Under the pieces are notes generated by a model, which was not told where the DNA came from, did not search any database, and saw nothing but the letters and a program-made list of their open reading frames with translations. From Clavelina lepadiformis (lineage: Eukaryota; Chordata; Ascidiacea; Aplousobranchia; Clavelinidae): a DNA stretch of 64,000 bases. Of the stretch, positions 36,003-47,377 are shown piece by piece. The stretch's first letter is position 1. Each line of letters starts with the position of its first letter. The stretch is taken from positions 22,198,501 through 22,262,500 of the forward strand of contig NC_135241.1 in NCBI RefSeq assembly GCF_947623445.1, read 5' to 3'. The position numbers were made by a program, and so were the translations under genes.

Positions 36003-37054
36003 TTTGCAAAGTAGGCTACTTTTTACAGTTCAGCAGTAACAAACTGAAACGTAATTGCTACAGTATTTGCTTAATGATGATCACAATAACCTACCCAAAA
36101 ATGCACATTTACAATAAACGCTTTCAAGTTTTAAATAGGTAACGTGATGTATTAAAATAAAAGTATCAAAAGTTCATAAATAAGTCACCGCAAACATTAC
36201 TCACACGACCAATAATACACAAGTTATCAAATTAATTTGGCTGTTGAGTGTTGATATGCTTTCAGTTTTCGCGCGAAAACGTCATGGTCATTTGCGTCTC
36301 CTTACTTAAGAGATTTTTATACATACTGTAAGTTGAATAAAAACATAGAAATCTTACATTAAGGGGCCAATGTATAAGTACTACAATTACAGTATGACAA
36401 AGCGGAGTAAGTTGATCTCACAATGGCCGTTTTTGTTATTAAAAGTTTATAGCCTAAACAATTTTTGGTTATTTTTAATATAGCAAGAATTTTATTGTTA
36501 CCATAATTTTTAGGTTAGTCAGGCTAAGTCCAAACAAAGAATACTCACGTTTCGAATTTATTTTTACTTTTGATTTTCTTTAAATGAAATTAGAAACATT
36601 TAACTTGGTTACCAGATTTTCGTTTTTGAGCGTGTGTTAAGATTATGATGTATGGCTGAGGATTGGTTTAGGTGGGTCTGTAAGTTGAGAGGCCCTACAC
36701 CAGTCGGCAGGCTTGTTGTACAAGTTTTCTTCGATCCGGGTAAGACATTTTATGATTATAGGCAAGTACTATAAGCCTATAGAATCTACCAAATGGGTTC
36801 TGGAATTTTTTTTAGCAATTTGCTTTCCGATCAAAATTAACGCCAAAGTTGATCCAGAAGTTGTTATGTAGATAACTATAAATATTAAAATAAATGCTAA
36901 AACGCAAATATTATTATAAGTTAGGCTTATTTGTGATTTATTTTGTAAATTAGATTTTCAGAAACCTTTTATTTACCTGCATCTAAGATGTTGTAAAAAT
37001 CCATCATTGCACTACTTCCCTCAAAATATGTTTTTCTGCCTATTTCAATAAAGA
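36003..37054. promoter_or_regulatory. head-to-head MSH2 / PXYLP1 intergenic region, likely bidirectional promoter
   Basis: The start codons of MSH2 (minus) and PXYLP1 (plus) face away from each other across 1052 bases. No other gene is recognised between them, so both 5' UTRs and promoters must lie here. No TATA box or CpG cluster stands out. A possible alternative first coding exon for PXYLP1 lies inside at 36652-36739. Confidence 0.55.
36652..36739 (+). CDS. possible alternative first exon of PXYLP1
   Basis: An ATG opens 29 codons beginning MAEDWFRWVCKLRGP and ends at a strong donor, GATCCGG then GTAAGA, in phase 1. PXYLP1 exon 2 (37690) accepts phase 1, so this exon would splice to it in frame in place of the 37055-37118 signal-anchor exon. 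The peptide lacks an obvious signal anchor. No homology is recognised; it may be a chance open frame. Confidence 0.3.
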
Positions 37055-40000
37055 ATGAAAGTTTTAAAGAAATCTACTTTCCTCATTATAATGGGTGTAC
37101 TATGTACCAGCACCATATGTAAGTTTTTATTTATCACCTTCTTTGCAGGCTTGTAATTATTAACCTGACTGGAAAGTGCAGCAATTTTCAACTAGAAATT
37201 GTGCATGCAAAGACGCAAATTTTGGTGTGATGACATGCACTTAAGCCTCAATTCTTTGTTTTTATTTATTATAAATTGGCGTGAAGATAAGTTCAATGTG
37301 CACATTGATGAATCTTATGTGTAAAGCTGCCACACTTTCCACTATGATGGATTAGTATGCTCAGAGCTTAAACATGTTTCCCTGTTTATTGTTAATCATG
37401 AGCGAGTTGTTCTTCTTTTTCTTTTAGCATATTTTAGCTTTGAATAGTCCAGAGTTGAAAGTGTGGCACATGCACTCATGAGATTTATCAACCATTAATA
37501 CTGGGGCGCATTTTTTATTACATTTGCGTTTTCAATCATACATATACCATATGGTTTGTCATTGTTAGCACTAATTAGATAGTGCTTTTAAAACCACATA
37601 TATATAATTTTAAAGTCTTTATATTTCATATACCGGTATATACATGTATAGTTGTGTTTTCTGTAGAAATATTATTTCCATGATTTCAGGTGTATGGACA
37701 TTAGGAGGATTAAATCAAAGCAAAAAGCATCACATCAACTATCAGAAGAACAATGCCTCACCCTTAAGTTTAATTCGTGAAAATAAAGTTATTCTCCATG
37801 AAAATGAAAGTATGTGTGGCTAAAACTGATAATCATTTAAGATCTGTATAAAAACAGACCAATCCTAAGATAGAAAGTTATTTTGTTCTGCAAACACTGC
37901 CATGTACTGCTGGTTTTTAAATGACACTACGACAAATGGAATCGTGTTACAAGTTTTGTTGTTAGATATCAGCAACTTGTCTCCGGCACGATACTACTGC
38001 AATTTTCCTGAAACCTTCGAAACAGATGCAATCGAAGAAGGTGAGGATTTGTTGCAGTACTTACTGATTGAGCTATATTGTTGATTTATTAAACTCCACA
38101 ACACATTAATGGAAAGTTTGCTTTAATCACGCTAAATAAAAGCATCAACAAACATTATGCCAAAATAATATAGATAACAAGGCAAAAGGGCAATTCTGCA
38201 TCAAAAAAATTTGGGCATAAGCCAATATACCTACTTTCTAGTAGGGCCTCAACATCCATCAGCTGAGGAGGATTTCGATCCAATGACTCGCTGTATTTCT
38301 AGCGAAGCCTTGATAAAGTAAATTTAACAAATAAAGATTAAATAAAATTTTTACCGTAGGTACAGGTGAACCAGGGTGGAAATTAAAACAAGTCCATGTG
38401 GTGATTCGTCACGGAGATCGCACTCCTTTGAAATTTGATTTGTACAAAGCAATGGGCGTGGTGCCGAATTTTTGTAATGTCTTTGATGGCAAGTCTTATC
38501 CAGTCCTGTTTAAACTAGTCACTCATTTCATGTGATAAATAAATGATGTATCAAAATACTTAATTTGTTTTCATTTCTTTTTGTTGTCCAATTTTTAATG
38601 TTTATAAATTCTAAAAATAATATGCAATATGCTGCTTTTCATTTTATCATCTTTTGTTTGTAACGTGTGAAAACATCCACCTTCTAGAATTTCATCGCAA
38701 ATTGCTTTTGTTCAGACAAAACTGGCAACAAATTTCCTGTTCTAATCAAGTATCGAGAAACAGTTTCCGCACAGTATGTTCAAGCTCTACGAAAAGGTGT
38801 CTATGTCTTCACAGACCCACTTCCACGTTCTGTTCTCTGTTCACCAGGTCAACTTACTAGCCTTGGAGTGGTAATTACCAAAGTGACATCACATACTGTT
38901 GATTGAATGTGTAGACCATGGCCATAGATTAGAATATTTTATGATTTTTGCCTTTTTATGATTTGGTGTTGACCATACAGATCAGTGGCATTTTCAAAAT
39001 AGCTGCAGACATTTCATTTTACTCTGAAAGCAATATTGCTGAGCAGAGAGAGTTGATGAAAGTCCAATGGTTTTGTCATGTCACAATTAACAGTTATTTT
39101 GCTATATTCAGCTTCAACAACTGAACAATGGTTTTGCTTTGCGTCGAGTCTATTTTGACAAACACAAACTGACTGCAGTGAAAGTAATTTCAACCCGAGT
39201 TCGGCGAACATTTCAAAGTGCAGTAGCTTTCTTATATGGATTTTTACCCGACTTCAATTTGTTAGAAGTATGCTAGTTTCCAATTTAACCCCTTTCTCAT
39301 TGGGCATTATTCTGTTGTGAATTAACCAAAAAAGACTGTTTGACGATGGAGGCAGTCTCTTGTCACATAAGTTATGAAATTGTGGCTTGTGCGTTAGGTA
39401 CCAGTTAGAACCTCCCCTCACCCAGCATTCTGTGGATCAGCCTGTATATGTCGAAAAGCTAAAAAACTACAAAAATTGATTAACGAGAAGCATTATGAAG
39501 TTTATCGCCGTCGGCAAGTCAAAAATCCTGTCATAAGAAAACTTTCTTCAACACTATCTATCAGTGACCACACAGGTAAATGACGTTTAAAGCAAGACAG
39601 TCCTACGGTATTTGCTGGCACTTTAAATTAAAATTTTTTAAATCCCGATTTTTAAGTATTGATGTAGGTATGTTGTAAGATTATTCTGTCTTTTTAGGTG
39701 TTCAGATTGATTCATTAGTCACAGGATATCTATGCAAAGAAATGAAACTTCCTTGCAACATAAGCGGTACTTGTGTGAAGGACCAGGACCTTAATGTGAT
39801 TATGAATGAGCACGAATACATGAACAGGTAATAAAAATCAGGATGTGATTTGGTTTTGAACAGTGCATTTTTCAACCAGAAAAAAATTGAACATTTGACG
39901 TCCATTTCACGTGAAAGTTGCCAAACTCTCATCTGTTTTATAACTCTAAACTTACCATGCCGTTTATGAATAATACTTCGCTTTGTAACCGAGCTGTTTC

Positions 40001-40941
40001 TGCTTCACAACTCTCTGTTTTCAATGCATCTGGCGCTAAAAGAATGGTGAAAAATTCTAGCATTCCTCCGGATCAAAACCCTGATCTTATTATATTTCTG
40101 ATTAAATTATAATGATTTGTGTCAATTGTGGAAAGTCTCCTTACACCAGCTACCTTATCTTACCTTATCCTTAGCTTACCTTATCTTATCACGCTTTTTT
40201 CTATAGCAGATTTTAAATGTTTTAACACAGAGTCTTAAAATATCATGTTTGTTTCAACGTTTGCCATAATGGTGCAGAATTTCCATAGAAGAATCGGCGG
40301 AAAGAAACCAGTCCCTGCTGTTGGTTCAACCGATGTTGAAGATGATTTCAGGCGCAATGGAGCAGAGTGTGGCTACTGACATGACCGTGGGACGTCTCTA
40401 TCTCTATTCTGGACACGACACAACTGTTAGACCATTGCTACAGGCACTCGCTATACCAGAATACAGGTTTAAAATGAAGGAATCTTTGCTAGGTTGGAGT
40501 GGCAATAGGTTTGAAAAGGTAGTAAATATCGTTATTCCCTAATATCGTTATTCCGATAATATCGTTATCGTATTCTTTCCAATTTCAGGTGGCCCCGTCT
40601 GGGATCACGTCTTGTATTTGAACTATGGGAGTTCCAGAATAAACATTTTATAAAGGTTATTTTCAATGGTCTTGATATGACATCACAGAGTCAGTTTTGT
40701 AAAGGTGGGTGGTTTAACTAACAAATTTGATCCAAATATTTAATTTGGGAAACCTGGTCTTACCACACACTTACTTCGCAACATGCTAATTTTACATACT
40801 AGTATTGAGTTTTTAATTGTTTTTTTTGTAGGGCTCCCTGGGCGAAGCTGCTTATATTCGCGTTTTCGGGATTTTGTGAATTATGAAATTGCGGAATATT
40901 TTGGCTCTAAAACGAGAACTGGTGCATGCCAGGAAAACTGA
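37055..40941 (+). CDS. PXYLP1: 2-phosphoxylose phosphatase 1, histidine-phosphatase family, 11 coding exons
   Basis: Golgi type II membrane enzyme that removes phosphate from xylose in the glycosaminoglycan linker. Exons: 37055-37118, 37690-37809, 37966-38040, 38360-38478, 38688-38870, 39112-39267, 39398-39575, 39698-39827, 40278-40466, 40589-40704, 40832-40941. They sum to 480 codons with stop; human PXYLP1 is 480 aa. The N-terminus MKVLKKSTFLIIMGVLCTST is a short cytoplasmic stub plus membrane anchor. The catalytic RHGDRTP motif sits at 103-109 and the acid motif SGHD at 386-389. Cysteine-rich blocks HPAFCGSACIC and PCNISGTC and the end block GRSCLYSRFRDFVNYEIAEYFG match the family. The exon 4 donor is uncertain: exon 5 needs phase 0, and the best fit is AAT then GTCTTT at 38479, a poor donor. 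Separated from MSH2 by a shared promoter region. Confidence 0.92.
37170..37341. repeat. MITE-like repeat with TGGAAAGT / ACTTTCCA ends, in PXYLP1 intron 1
   Basis: Begins TGGAAAGTGCAGCA and ends TGCCACACTTTCCA. The interior (GCATGCAAAGACGCAAATTTT, GTTTTTATTTATTATA) matches the 43871-44138 repeat, so the two are copies of one family. No clear target duplication was found. Confidence 0.55.
38110..38247. repeat. MITE-like repeat, CTGGAAAGTTTG family, in PXYLP1 intron 3
   Basis: Begins TGGAAAGTTTGCTTT and ends CTACTTTCTAGTAGGGC, whose complement matches the GCCCTACTGGAAAGT end of the element in MTIF2 intron 1. The interior block GGGCAATTCTGCATC is also shared with that element. The left end is eroded. 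Confidence 0.55.
40151..40190. repeat. imperfect CTTAC/CTTAT simple repeat
   Basis: Tandem 5-base units of the type CTTAT and CTTAC within PXYLP1 intron 8 (39828-40277). Purely intronic. Confidence 0.75.
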
Positions 40942-41305
40942 ACATTTTTAATTTGAATACCAGTGCAATTGACTCTACTTTTCTTTGCATGTTTATGTGA
41001 ATTAGTATAGCGTTGGTACTGTACCTATACATAACTTATATCCACCTGTTTCTGCTGTTTTTGCGAATATTTTTCTTAGATTTTTTGTGTATTTTGATGA
41101 TGAAATGATATTGTAATATTTATCCTCAGACTGAGAAAAATCTTTGCGGTACTTTAAATCGGTGTTGTCTCACCGCTGACGCTTAAGCGTTTCTTACCGA
41201 GCTGGTGTGTACTTTCTGATTACTGTTCATTTGTTTTTTAATTAGGCGCTATTCGCCATTATCAATGAACGGAAGCAAGCTTCGGTAACGCCTCCCCAAT
41301 GACAT

Positions 41306-41311
41306 AATAAA
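41306..41311 (+). terminator. candidate PXYLP1 polyadenylation signal
   Basis: AATAAA about 365 bases after the PXYLP1 stop codon. It is the first clear canonical hexamer seen downstream on the plus strand. Confidence 0.4.
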
Positions 41312-42038
41312 GGGAGCGGCGATACCGTTGTTAGATAGACTGTGATAGTTATTAATCGCGGGTTGCATAAACGCACTTTAGGCGATGCAGGCTTTTTTAT
41401 TGTAGAATATGTATTTATTGTTTATTGTAACGTTTCGTTGTAGTTACGAGATTTCGATGTTTTTTGCATTTGATATGATCAAGTGAAGTGTTCATACATT
41501 TTAAGCCACTGCCTTTGCTGCCTGTCTTATTCTTTGCAAATACATATGAATTTTCGACTCCGGAAGCCATCTTTGTGCGTTGTATTGAAAAATGGAAAAA
41601 ATATTGAAGCCTTGAACCCAGAGGCTGGTTTTATCAAAAACTATCATTAATTGGTTCCCTTATCCAGTTGTGGTAGGTCTGCTGCATGGTATAATCTTAG
41701 TTAGGGTTTTTTGAATTTAACGTTTTTGTCATTATTGGATTGACATGGATTAAGTCTCTTATTTGTCGGTCGAGAAATCTTCCGCAGCCAGAATTCTGAT
41801 ATCACTTGTATTCAACTCAACAAGGTTTGTCTATAGAAATTCCACTAAAGACAAGAGTCAAGTATAGACTAAAATGACGAGATGGCAGCTCGCAGACTGA
41901 TGAGAGTAAAAATTAGACTGGATTTACTATAAGCAATGTGATCGTTTGTAGATACAAATCTTACTAATTGCTTTTTCCTTTCTAGATTATCAGGGTGAAA
42001 AATTTCGTAATACTTGAGCGATATCTTGTAACCTTCAT

Positions 42039-42502
42039 CAAAGGTGTCGGTATCGGTACTTTGTACCGAAGTTTCGGTATTCGGTACTAATTTATACAAG
42101 TACTTCGTTGCTTTGTCGGTACCGGTACTTTTTGTGTAAAAGATGCTGTTGTAAATGCAATGTTTGCCGCTATTATGCTCCAGATAAATGTTACTCCAGG
42201 TCAAAACATATGTGACGTTAATCGCTTGCAATTTTAAAATCTAAAAAAAGATCAACAAATGCTGAAATTAGTATTAAAAATTAATTAACATGTATTTTTG
42301 AAAACACACTTGTTAAAACTTTGAAATAATCACATGAAAAGTACCGAGAACCGGGACCGACTGAAATTTCTTAAAAAAAGTAATTCGGTACAAAGATTCA
42401 GTACTTTTTTTCAAAAGTGCCAACGGTACCGGTATCGGTACTGAAAAAGTACAGCGGTGCAGTAATTCGGTACTATAGTACCGCGGTACTGCCCCCCCTA
42501 TG
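42039..42502. mobile_element. 464-bp hAT-like non-autonomous element rich in GGTACCG
   Basis: Starts CAAAGGTGTCGGTATCGGTA; the right end in complement starts CATAGGGGGGGCAGTACCGC. Both ends are packed with GGTACCG/CGGTACC words in inverted arrangement. Flanking octamers ACCTTCAT (42031-42038) and CCCTTCAC (42503-42510) share a six-base core, consistent with an old 8-bp target duplication. No transposase frame. Confidence 0.55.
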
Positions 42503-43870
42503 CCCTTCACGCTACTATAATTTCATCTATTATTATATCCTCACGTGATTTTGTAACCATGTCATTTTTTCTGACTAGAGTCAAGTCAATTTGAATTGTG
42601 ACGAATTTAAGTCAAACCTAAAAAAGATACCTTAGTCGTAATACTAATTACTGTATCAAGTTTTAAGCAGTTTCCAAACTTAAATATTTTTTTAGCTTTA
42701 TTCCCCTAGTTTTTGCCGATTCATAAAAAGTATTGGAAAGCTACGTTTTACTGGAAAGTTTAAAATGAAATTTGGACATGTGATGTAGGAACGCTTGGGA
42801 ATGATGGGATAGAATTTTTTCCAGAAGTATCACGGGAATGCAGAAGTAGTAATTAAATGCTGCCGGTGATTCTGTCACATGGAAAGCATAATTTGTCAAA
42901 TATTTCGTTTTCGTCATTGTTTGTTTTCCAAAGAGAGAGGCATCTACATTCGAAGAAATTATTAGACTGCAAATTTGATTGGTTTACTTTATTTCATTAT
43001 TTGTTTAAAGTTGAACATAATTTTTTTTCTTTAAACACAAGTAATAGAATTTTCCGGATATTTGCTTAGAATAAATGTTGGATGATTTGAGTCGTTTTGT
43101 CTTGGAAAGTATCTTTACAGAAAGCCTTCGCGTAGACGTTTAAAGTTTATAACTATACCTAAAAGCGCTGTTTCTTAAAGAAAGTAGGAAGAATTGAGTT
43201 TCTCCCGACATCACTTGTCACCGAGTTGTCCCACTACGTGTGCTTGGAGACTAGGCGGCACGGGTTTGTGACGTTGAGGTCAGCCAGTCATGTTATCGGC
43301 TACAGAGGTTTAGTCTCATTGCAAAGTTCAGGGATTTTGTATATTTTACCGTTGGCTGCGTGTTTCTACGGTACACGCTGGGCGGTAGTTGACGGACAGA
43401 AGGACAAAATACAACTTTGATGTTTAACTTCAGTTGTTCTTACGGACTTTAGGACACACAACAAAAATATATGTTGGGCAGTGAAAAGGCCTAGGCTTAT
43501 TCGAAATCGCATCAGTTGCCGGTATACCAATTCCATCATAATTCATACCTCATATAGACCTACACGGGAGGTTTTGACGTTTGCAAGCAAGCTTCTACAA
43601 CTAGCTCTATGACCTATGATACGATAGTTGTATGACCTGGACTAGACCTACTTATCAGCTATGCTACTGATACTGTGATACCCCTATTTCCAGATTTCTG
43701 TAGGCTGGTAAACTGACTTGTATACATTTTTTGATCAGCATGTGATAGGTAAGCTTGCAAACTATCATCACAACGCAGCTATTGCAATGGCTTAGCCTTA
43801 AGTTATATGTCAGACTGCAGATGTGACCCAAACTTTCACAGTCATCCACTTCTGCACCCGACTGACAGAC

Positions 43871-44138
43871 TGGAAAGTACGACAATTTTAAATGAGAAAT
43901 CGAGCATGCAAAGATGCATATTTTGTTGTGATGGTGTGCACTGAAGCCTCACGTCTGTTTTTATTTATTATAGATTGACGTTCAAACACCCAATTTTTAT
44001 GTTTGTTTGTTAATTTAGTGTAAACTGACATTCAAAGAACCCATTTTTGTTTATTTATTTAGTGTAAATCGGTGTGATGAGCAAAATATTTGGCGTGGGA
44101 GTTAACGAATCTTGTTCATTCAGGTGCCACACTTTCTT
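43871..44138. repeat. MITE-like repeat, relative of 37170-37341, with internal duplication
   Basis: Begins TGGAAAGTACGACAATTTTA and ends GTGCCACACTTTC. The first part matches the 37170-37341 copy (GCATGCAAAGA, TGTGATG, GTTTTTATTTATTATA). It is longer because a roughly 60-base block ending TTTAGTGTAAA is repeated in tandem. Confidence 0.5.
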
Positions 44139-44239
44139 GGATGGCTTTGGTTGAATTGAAATAGATCAATGAGAAGAATGTTCTAATTAAGGAACTCTTA
44201 CAGCTGCCATGCATATGTTACTGCCACTTAAAATATTCA

Positions 44240-44341
44240 GGTCTGGTGCAGAAGTGCACAACCAATCGTTGTTACAATTTGGGTAGCTGGGGTCTAGTAT
44301 ACAAATGCATCCTGTGGTTGTGCACATCTACACTAGGTCCA
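44240..44341. mobile_element. second copy of the 5300-5401 MITE, inverted
   Basis: In complement it matches the 5300-5401 element through GTGCACAACCACAGGATGC and TACTAGACCCCAGCTACC. Flanking octamers AATATTCA and AACATTCA differ at one position, so the target duplication is nearly intact. Older or more eroded than the first copy. Confidence 0.7.
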
Positions 44342-44396
44342 AACATTCAAGGATTTTGACTTAAGTATAAGCGCCCAATTGAAAAGAATGTGTCGG

Positions 44397-44475
44397 TTGG
44401 GTTGCCAAGTGGTTTGAGCACTGACCTTGTAATAAATACGACTCAAATTTTTTGTTTGATACCCAGTGGCGATAT
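44397..44475 (+). repeat. tRNA-like sequence, possible SINE head
   Basis: Contains TTGCCAAGTGG, close to a polymerase III A box, and 40-odd bases later GTTTGATACCC, close to a B box (GTTCGATTCC). The spacing fits a tRNA. It does not fold as a clean functional tRNA and I cannot assign an anticodon, so a tRNA pseudogene or the 5' head of a tRNA-derived SINE is more likely. Confidence 0.4.
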
Positions 44476-44660
44476 ACTGTGGTAATACCCCTTCTAATTA
44501 GATTGTGGACAAAGATGCATGAGATAAAACAATAATGTATACTATGTTGCAAGTAAACATTAAGTCTACAGTATTTATGCTTACAATTTATTATCGCTGT
44601 TAAAGACTGTCTTTAGTTTTGAAAGATCCAGTGTAATATTAGGTCAAAGGTTGACGTTGT

Positions 44661-45496
44661 TTATTGCAAACAAAGCCTAGTAACTATAACTGTAGTTAAA
44701 CTATGCTCGGTAGCGAAAAAAATTATCCGCGTAGGAGAATACAAAGTAAAGAAACAATGAGCATTCAAATGAACACTTTGTTCTATTGATCCCCACAGAG
44801 ATTTCACTTGGGCACTTGTTCCATTTGCTTAACTTAATTAAGCAGGCGAGGGAATTGTTTAAGTTATCATCGTAAACAGATGTAAAATCCTTTAGTCAAA
44901 TATCTGTGTGAATTCATCCGTAAATTTTTATTCAGACAAACTTACTCTGAACACAATGTAAATTTCTTGATAAAAACTCCAAATTAACTATTCTTGTTCA
45001 CACAACCAACAGCAACAATTTCATAAAGGCACTTCTCATACCTGATATTTGACTTTGACTTTGACTTTGACTCATACCTGATATTTGATATTTGCACTTC
45101 TCATACCTTATTGCAAGCAAAGCCTAGTAACTATAACTGTAGTTAAACTATGCGCTGTAGCGAAAACAATTATCCGCGTAGGAGAATACAAAGTAAAGAA
45201 ACAAATAAGCATTCAAATGAAGACTTTGTTCTATGGATCCCCACAGAGATTTCGCTTTAGCAATTGTTCCATTCTCTTAATTTTATTATGCAGGCAAGGG
45301 AACTGTTTAAGTTATCGTAAACAGATGTAAAATCCTTTAGTCAAATATCTGTGTGAATTCATCCGTAAATTTTTATTTAGACAAACTTACTCTGAACACA
45401 GTATAAATTTCTTGAAAAAAAAGCCCAAATTAACTATTCTTGTTCACGCAACCACCAGCAACAATTTCATAAAGGCACCTCCCATACCTGCTATTT
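44661..45496. repeat. 390-bp tandem duplication upstream of the first SCAMP gene
   Basis: Copies at 44661-45050 and 45108-45496 are nearly identical over their full length, from TTATTGCAA(A/G)CAAAGCCTAG to CATACCTG(A/C)TATTT. The 57-base spacer is a run of GACTTT and CATACCTGATATTT fragments. The similarity suggests a recent local duplication. Its 3' end lies about 200 bases from the SCAMP start codon. Confidence 0.9.
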
Positions 45497-45702
45497 CTGA
45501 GAAACAAATATAATTGTTATTGGTTTAGAACTATTGGAAAATAGGATTCGAAAAAAATATTTCTTGTTGCACATCACTATATGTAATATATATATAATAA
45601 ATATATATCTTGTTGCAGGCTTGTCAATAACTTTTTTACCTGTTAAGCTTTATGAATTCGTGTCAAAGTTGTAATTCCTAATTTAAATAAATTGTTATAA
45701 TT

Positions 45703-47377
45703 ATGAGCGGTTTCGACGCAAATCCATTTGCTGACCCTTTCAAAGATGGTTCAGTCACCGAGGCAACATCCACCAGCAACAATGCCAATTTAGATGATTA
45801 TAATCCTTTTGCTAATAGTGGGAACGTGGGTTCGGTTCAGCCAAGTGAGCCCGCAGTTGTACAACCAGTTAACCCACCTCCGTATAGCCAATATGGATCT
45901 GGAGTTGAAAATTCTGCTCCTCCAGTTGCGGCATCTACTCCGGCTCCTCCGATACCTGGTCATGAGGAGCTTCTAAAGAGACAGGAGGAGTTGGAGAGGA
46001 AAGCAGAAGAACTTCAACGCAGGGAACAAGAGTTAAACTCTTCGTCTTATCAACCGAGGAAAAATAATTGGCCACCATTGCCAAATTGGTGTCCAGTTGG
46101 CCCATGCTTTTATCAAGACTTTTCCGTTGATATTCCGTCAGAATTTCAAAGAACTGTCAAAATGATTTACTATCTCTGGATATTCTATGTCATCATTACA
46201 TTTCTTAACATGTTAGCTGCAATGGCGTATTTTGTAGTCAAGCCTGATGTGGGTGGTACCCAGTTTGGAATGTCAATTTTGTGGGTGATTCTTTTTACCC
46301 CGTGCTCACTTTGCTGGTACAGACCGGTGTACTCCGCCTTTAAAAGCGACAGCTCATTCAACTTTTTCATTTTCTTCTTCATGATGTTCTTCCAGGTAAA
46401 TATAGTTTATAGAAAGTGATATGTATACATATATGAAAGATTTAACATTTGTCAAAGTCAACTTAATTCTTTCTAGAATTCTTTTATGACTTACATAATA
46501 ACATCTAAGTGAGTTGGTCTCAACACTCAGTGATAGTAATAGAGTAATAAAAATGTATACATCACTTCCTACGCCTATAACCGGCTCATACACCTCTGTA
46601 CATTGCCGTGTTGTTTGTCACAGTTCTGTTTTTCAATTTTGATGTGCGTCGGCATACCGGGCTCGGGATGGATGGGGTGGATCATCTCTCTCACCATTGT
46701 CGGTGTAAATATTGGTGCCGGAATCTTTTGCTGCATCCAGGCTGCGCTTTATACTGTCATGGCCGTCTTTTCTCTAATTCTGCTGAAAAAGGTTTGTGGC
46801 TGTCTCTTTCAACATGTTGCAGTAAATTGTTTATGATAGTTGTTTGCAAGTGCGAAATATAATCTCTGCCTTTTTTGTCATCGCTATTTATTTTATAAAC
46901 TACTCAAATATTTGTTTCCTGGAAAGATGTTTGTTCAGATAAAGTCTCAGCAGAAGTTTATCACCATTGTAAAACTATCCTTTATAAAATAAAAAAAGTC
47001 AAAATATAGTTTAATAGGCTAGCCTTGCTCTGGTTCAACATTTTCCTAAATACTTTATTGATGTAAATAAGCATTATAAAATAAGGCATCAGGGAGAGAG
47101 AAAGAGAGAGATTTTGTGTAGTGAGATCTTACTAATCAGATCGTGTGTTTGTTAGTATGCATTTTAGTTGATTTTTAGCGTTAAATCAATTATTTTAAAG
47201 TTATTGAATTATTGATTTTACATCCAGGTTCACGGCATATACCGCACAACCGGGGCAAGCTTTGAAAAAGCACAAAAGGAATTTGCAACTGGTGTCATGA
47301 AAAATCCTGGCGTCCAAACAGCCGCCGCACAAGCTGCAACTTCTGCAGTGCAGGGCAGCCTTGGTGGAAGTTATTAA
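45703..47377 (+). CDS. Secretory carrier-associated membrane protein, copy A, 3 coding exons
   Basis: SCAMP family: four-pass proteins of post-Golgi and endocytic vesicles. Exons 45703-46395, 46624-46791 and 47228-47377, all phase 0, give 336 aa (human SCAMP1 338). Cytoplasmic N-terminus with two NPF motifs (7-9 and 34-36), which in this family bind EH-domain endocytic proteins; a proline-rich stretch; a coiled coil [18 protein letters not shown] at about 87-112; the amphipathic segment [17 protein letters not shown]; four hydrophobic helices from about 154; the conserved E-peptide region [19 protein letters not shown] between helices 2 and 3; and a tail with the [10 protein letters not shown] repeat. 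Copy B follows in the same direction with the same intron positions. Orthology to a particular vertebrate SCAMP is unclear because the pair may be lineage specific. Confidence 0.95.

Larger units (their letters stand above)
40942..45702. other. repeat-rich spacer between PXYLP1 and the first SCAMP gene
   Basis: No gene recognised. Contents, listed separately, are a candidate poly(A) signal at 41306, a hAT-like element at 42039-42502, MITEs at 43871-44138 and 44240-44341, a tRNA-like SINE head at 44397-44475 and a tandem duplication at 44661-45496. An AG acceptor-like site near 45619 just upstream of the SCAMP start could end a 5' UTR intron. Confidence 0.6.

Noticed and set aside
38654-38860. 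Frame reading FHRKLLLFRQNWQQ over PXYLP1 exon 5
   Set aside because: It is the wrong frame of exon 5. The frame giving VLCSPGQLTSLGV matches the histidine-phosphatase family and splices in phase.
43226-43420. 64-codon frame in the PXYLP1-SCAMP spacer
   Set aside because: No homology recognised, no splice context, and it sits in repeat-rich sequence.
44661-45496. Paired direct repeats read as LTRs of a retroelement
   Set aside because: The spacer is only 57 bases, and there is no primer-binding site, polypurine tract or coding sequence between them. A tandem duplication explains it better.
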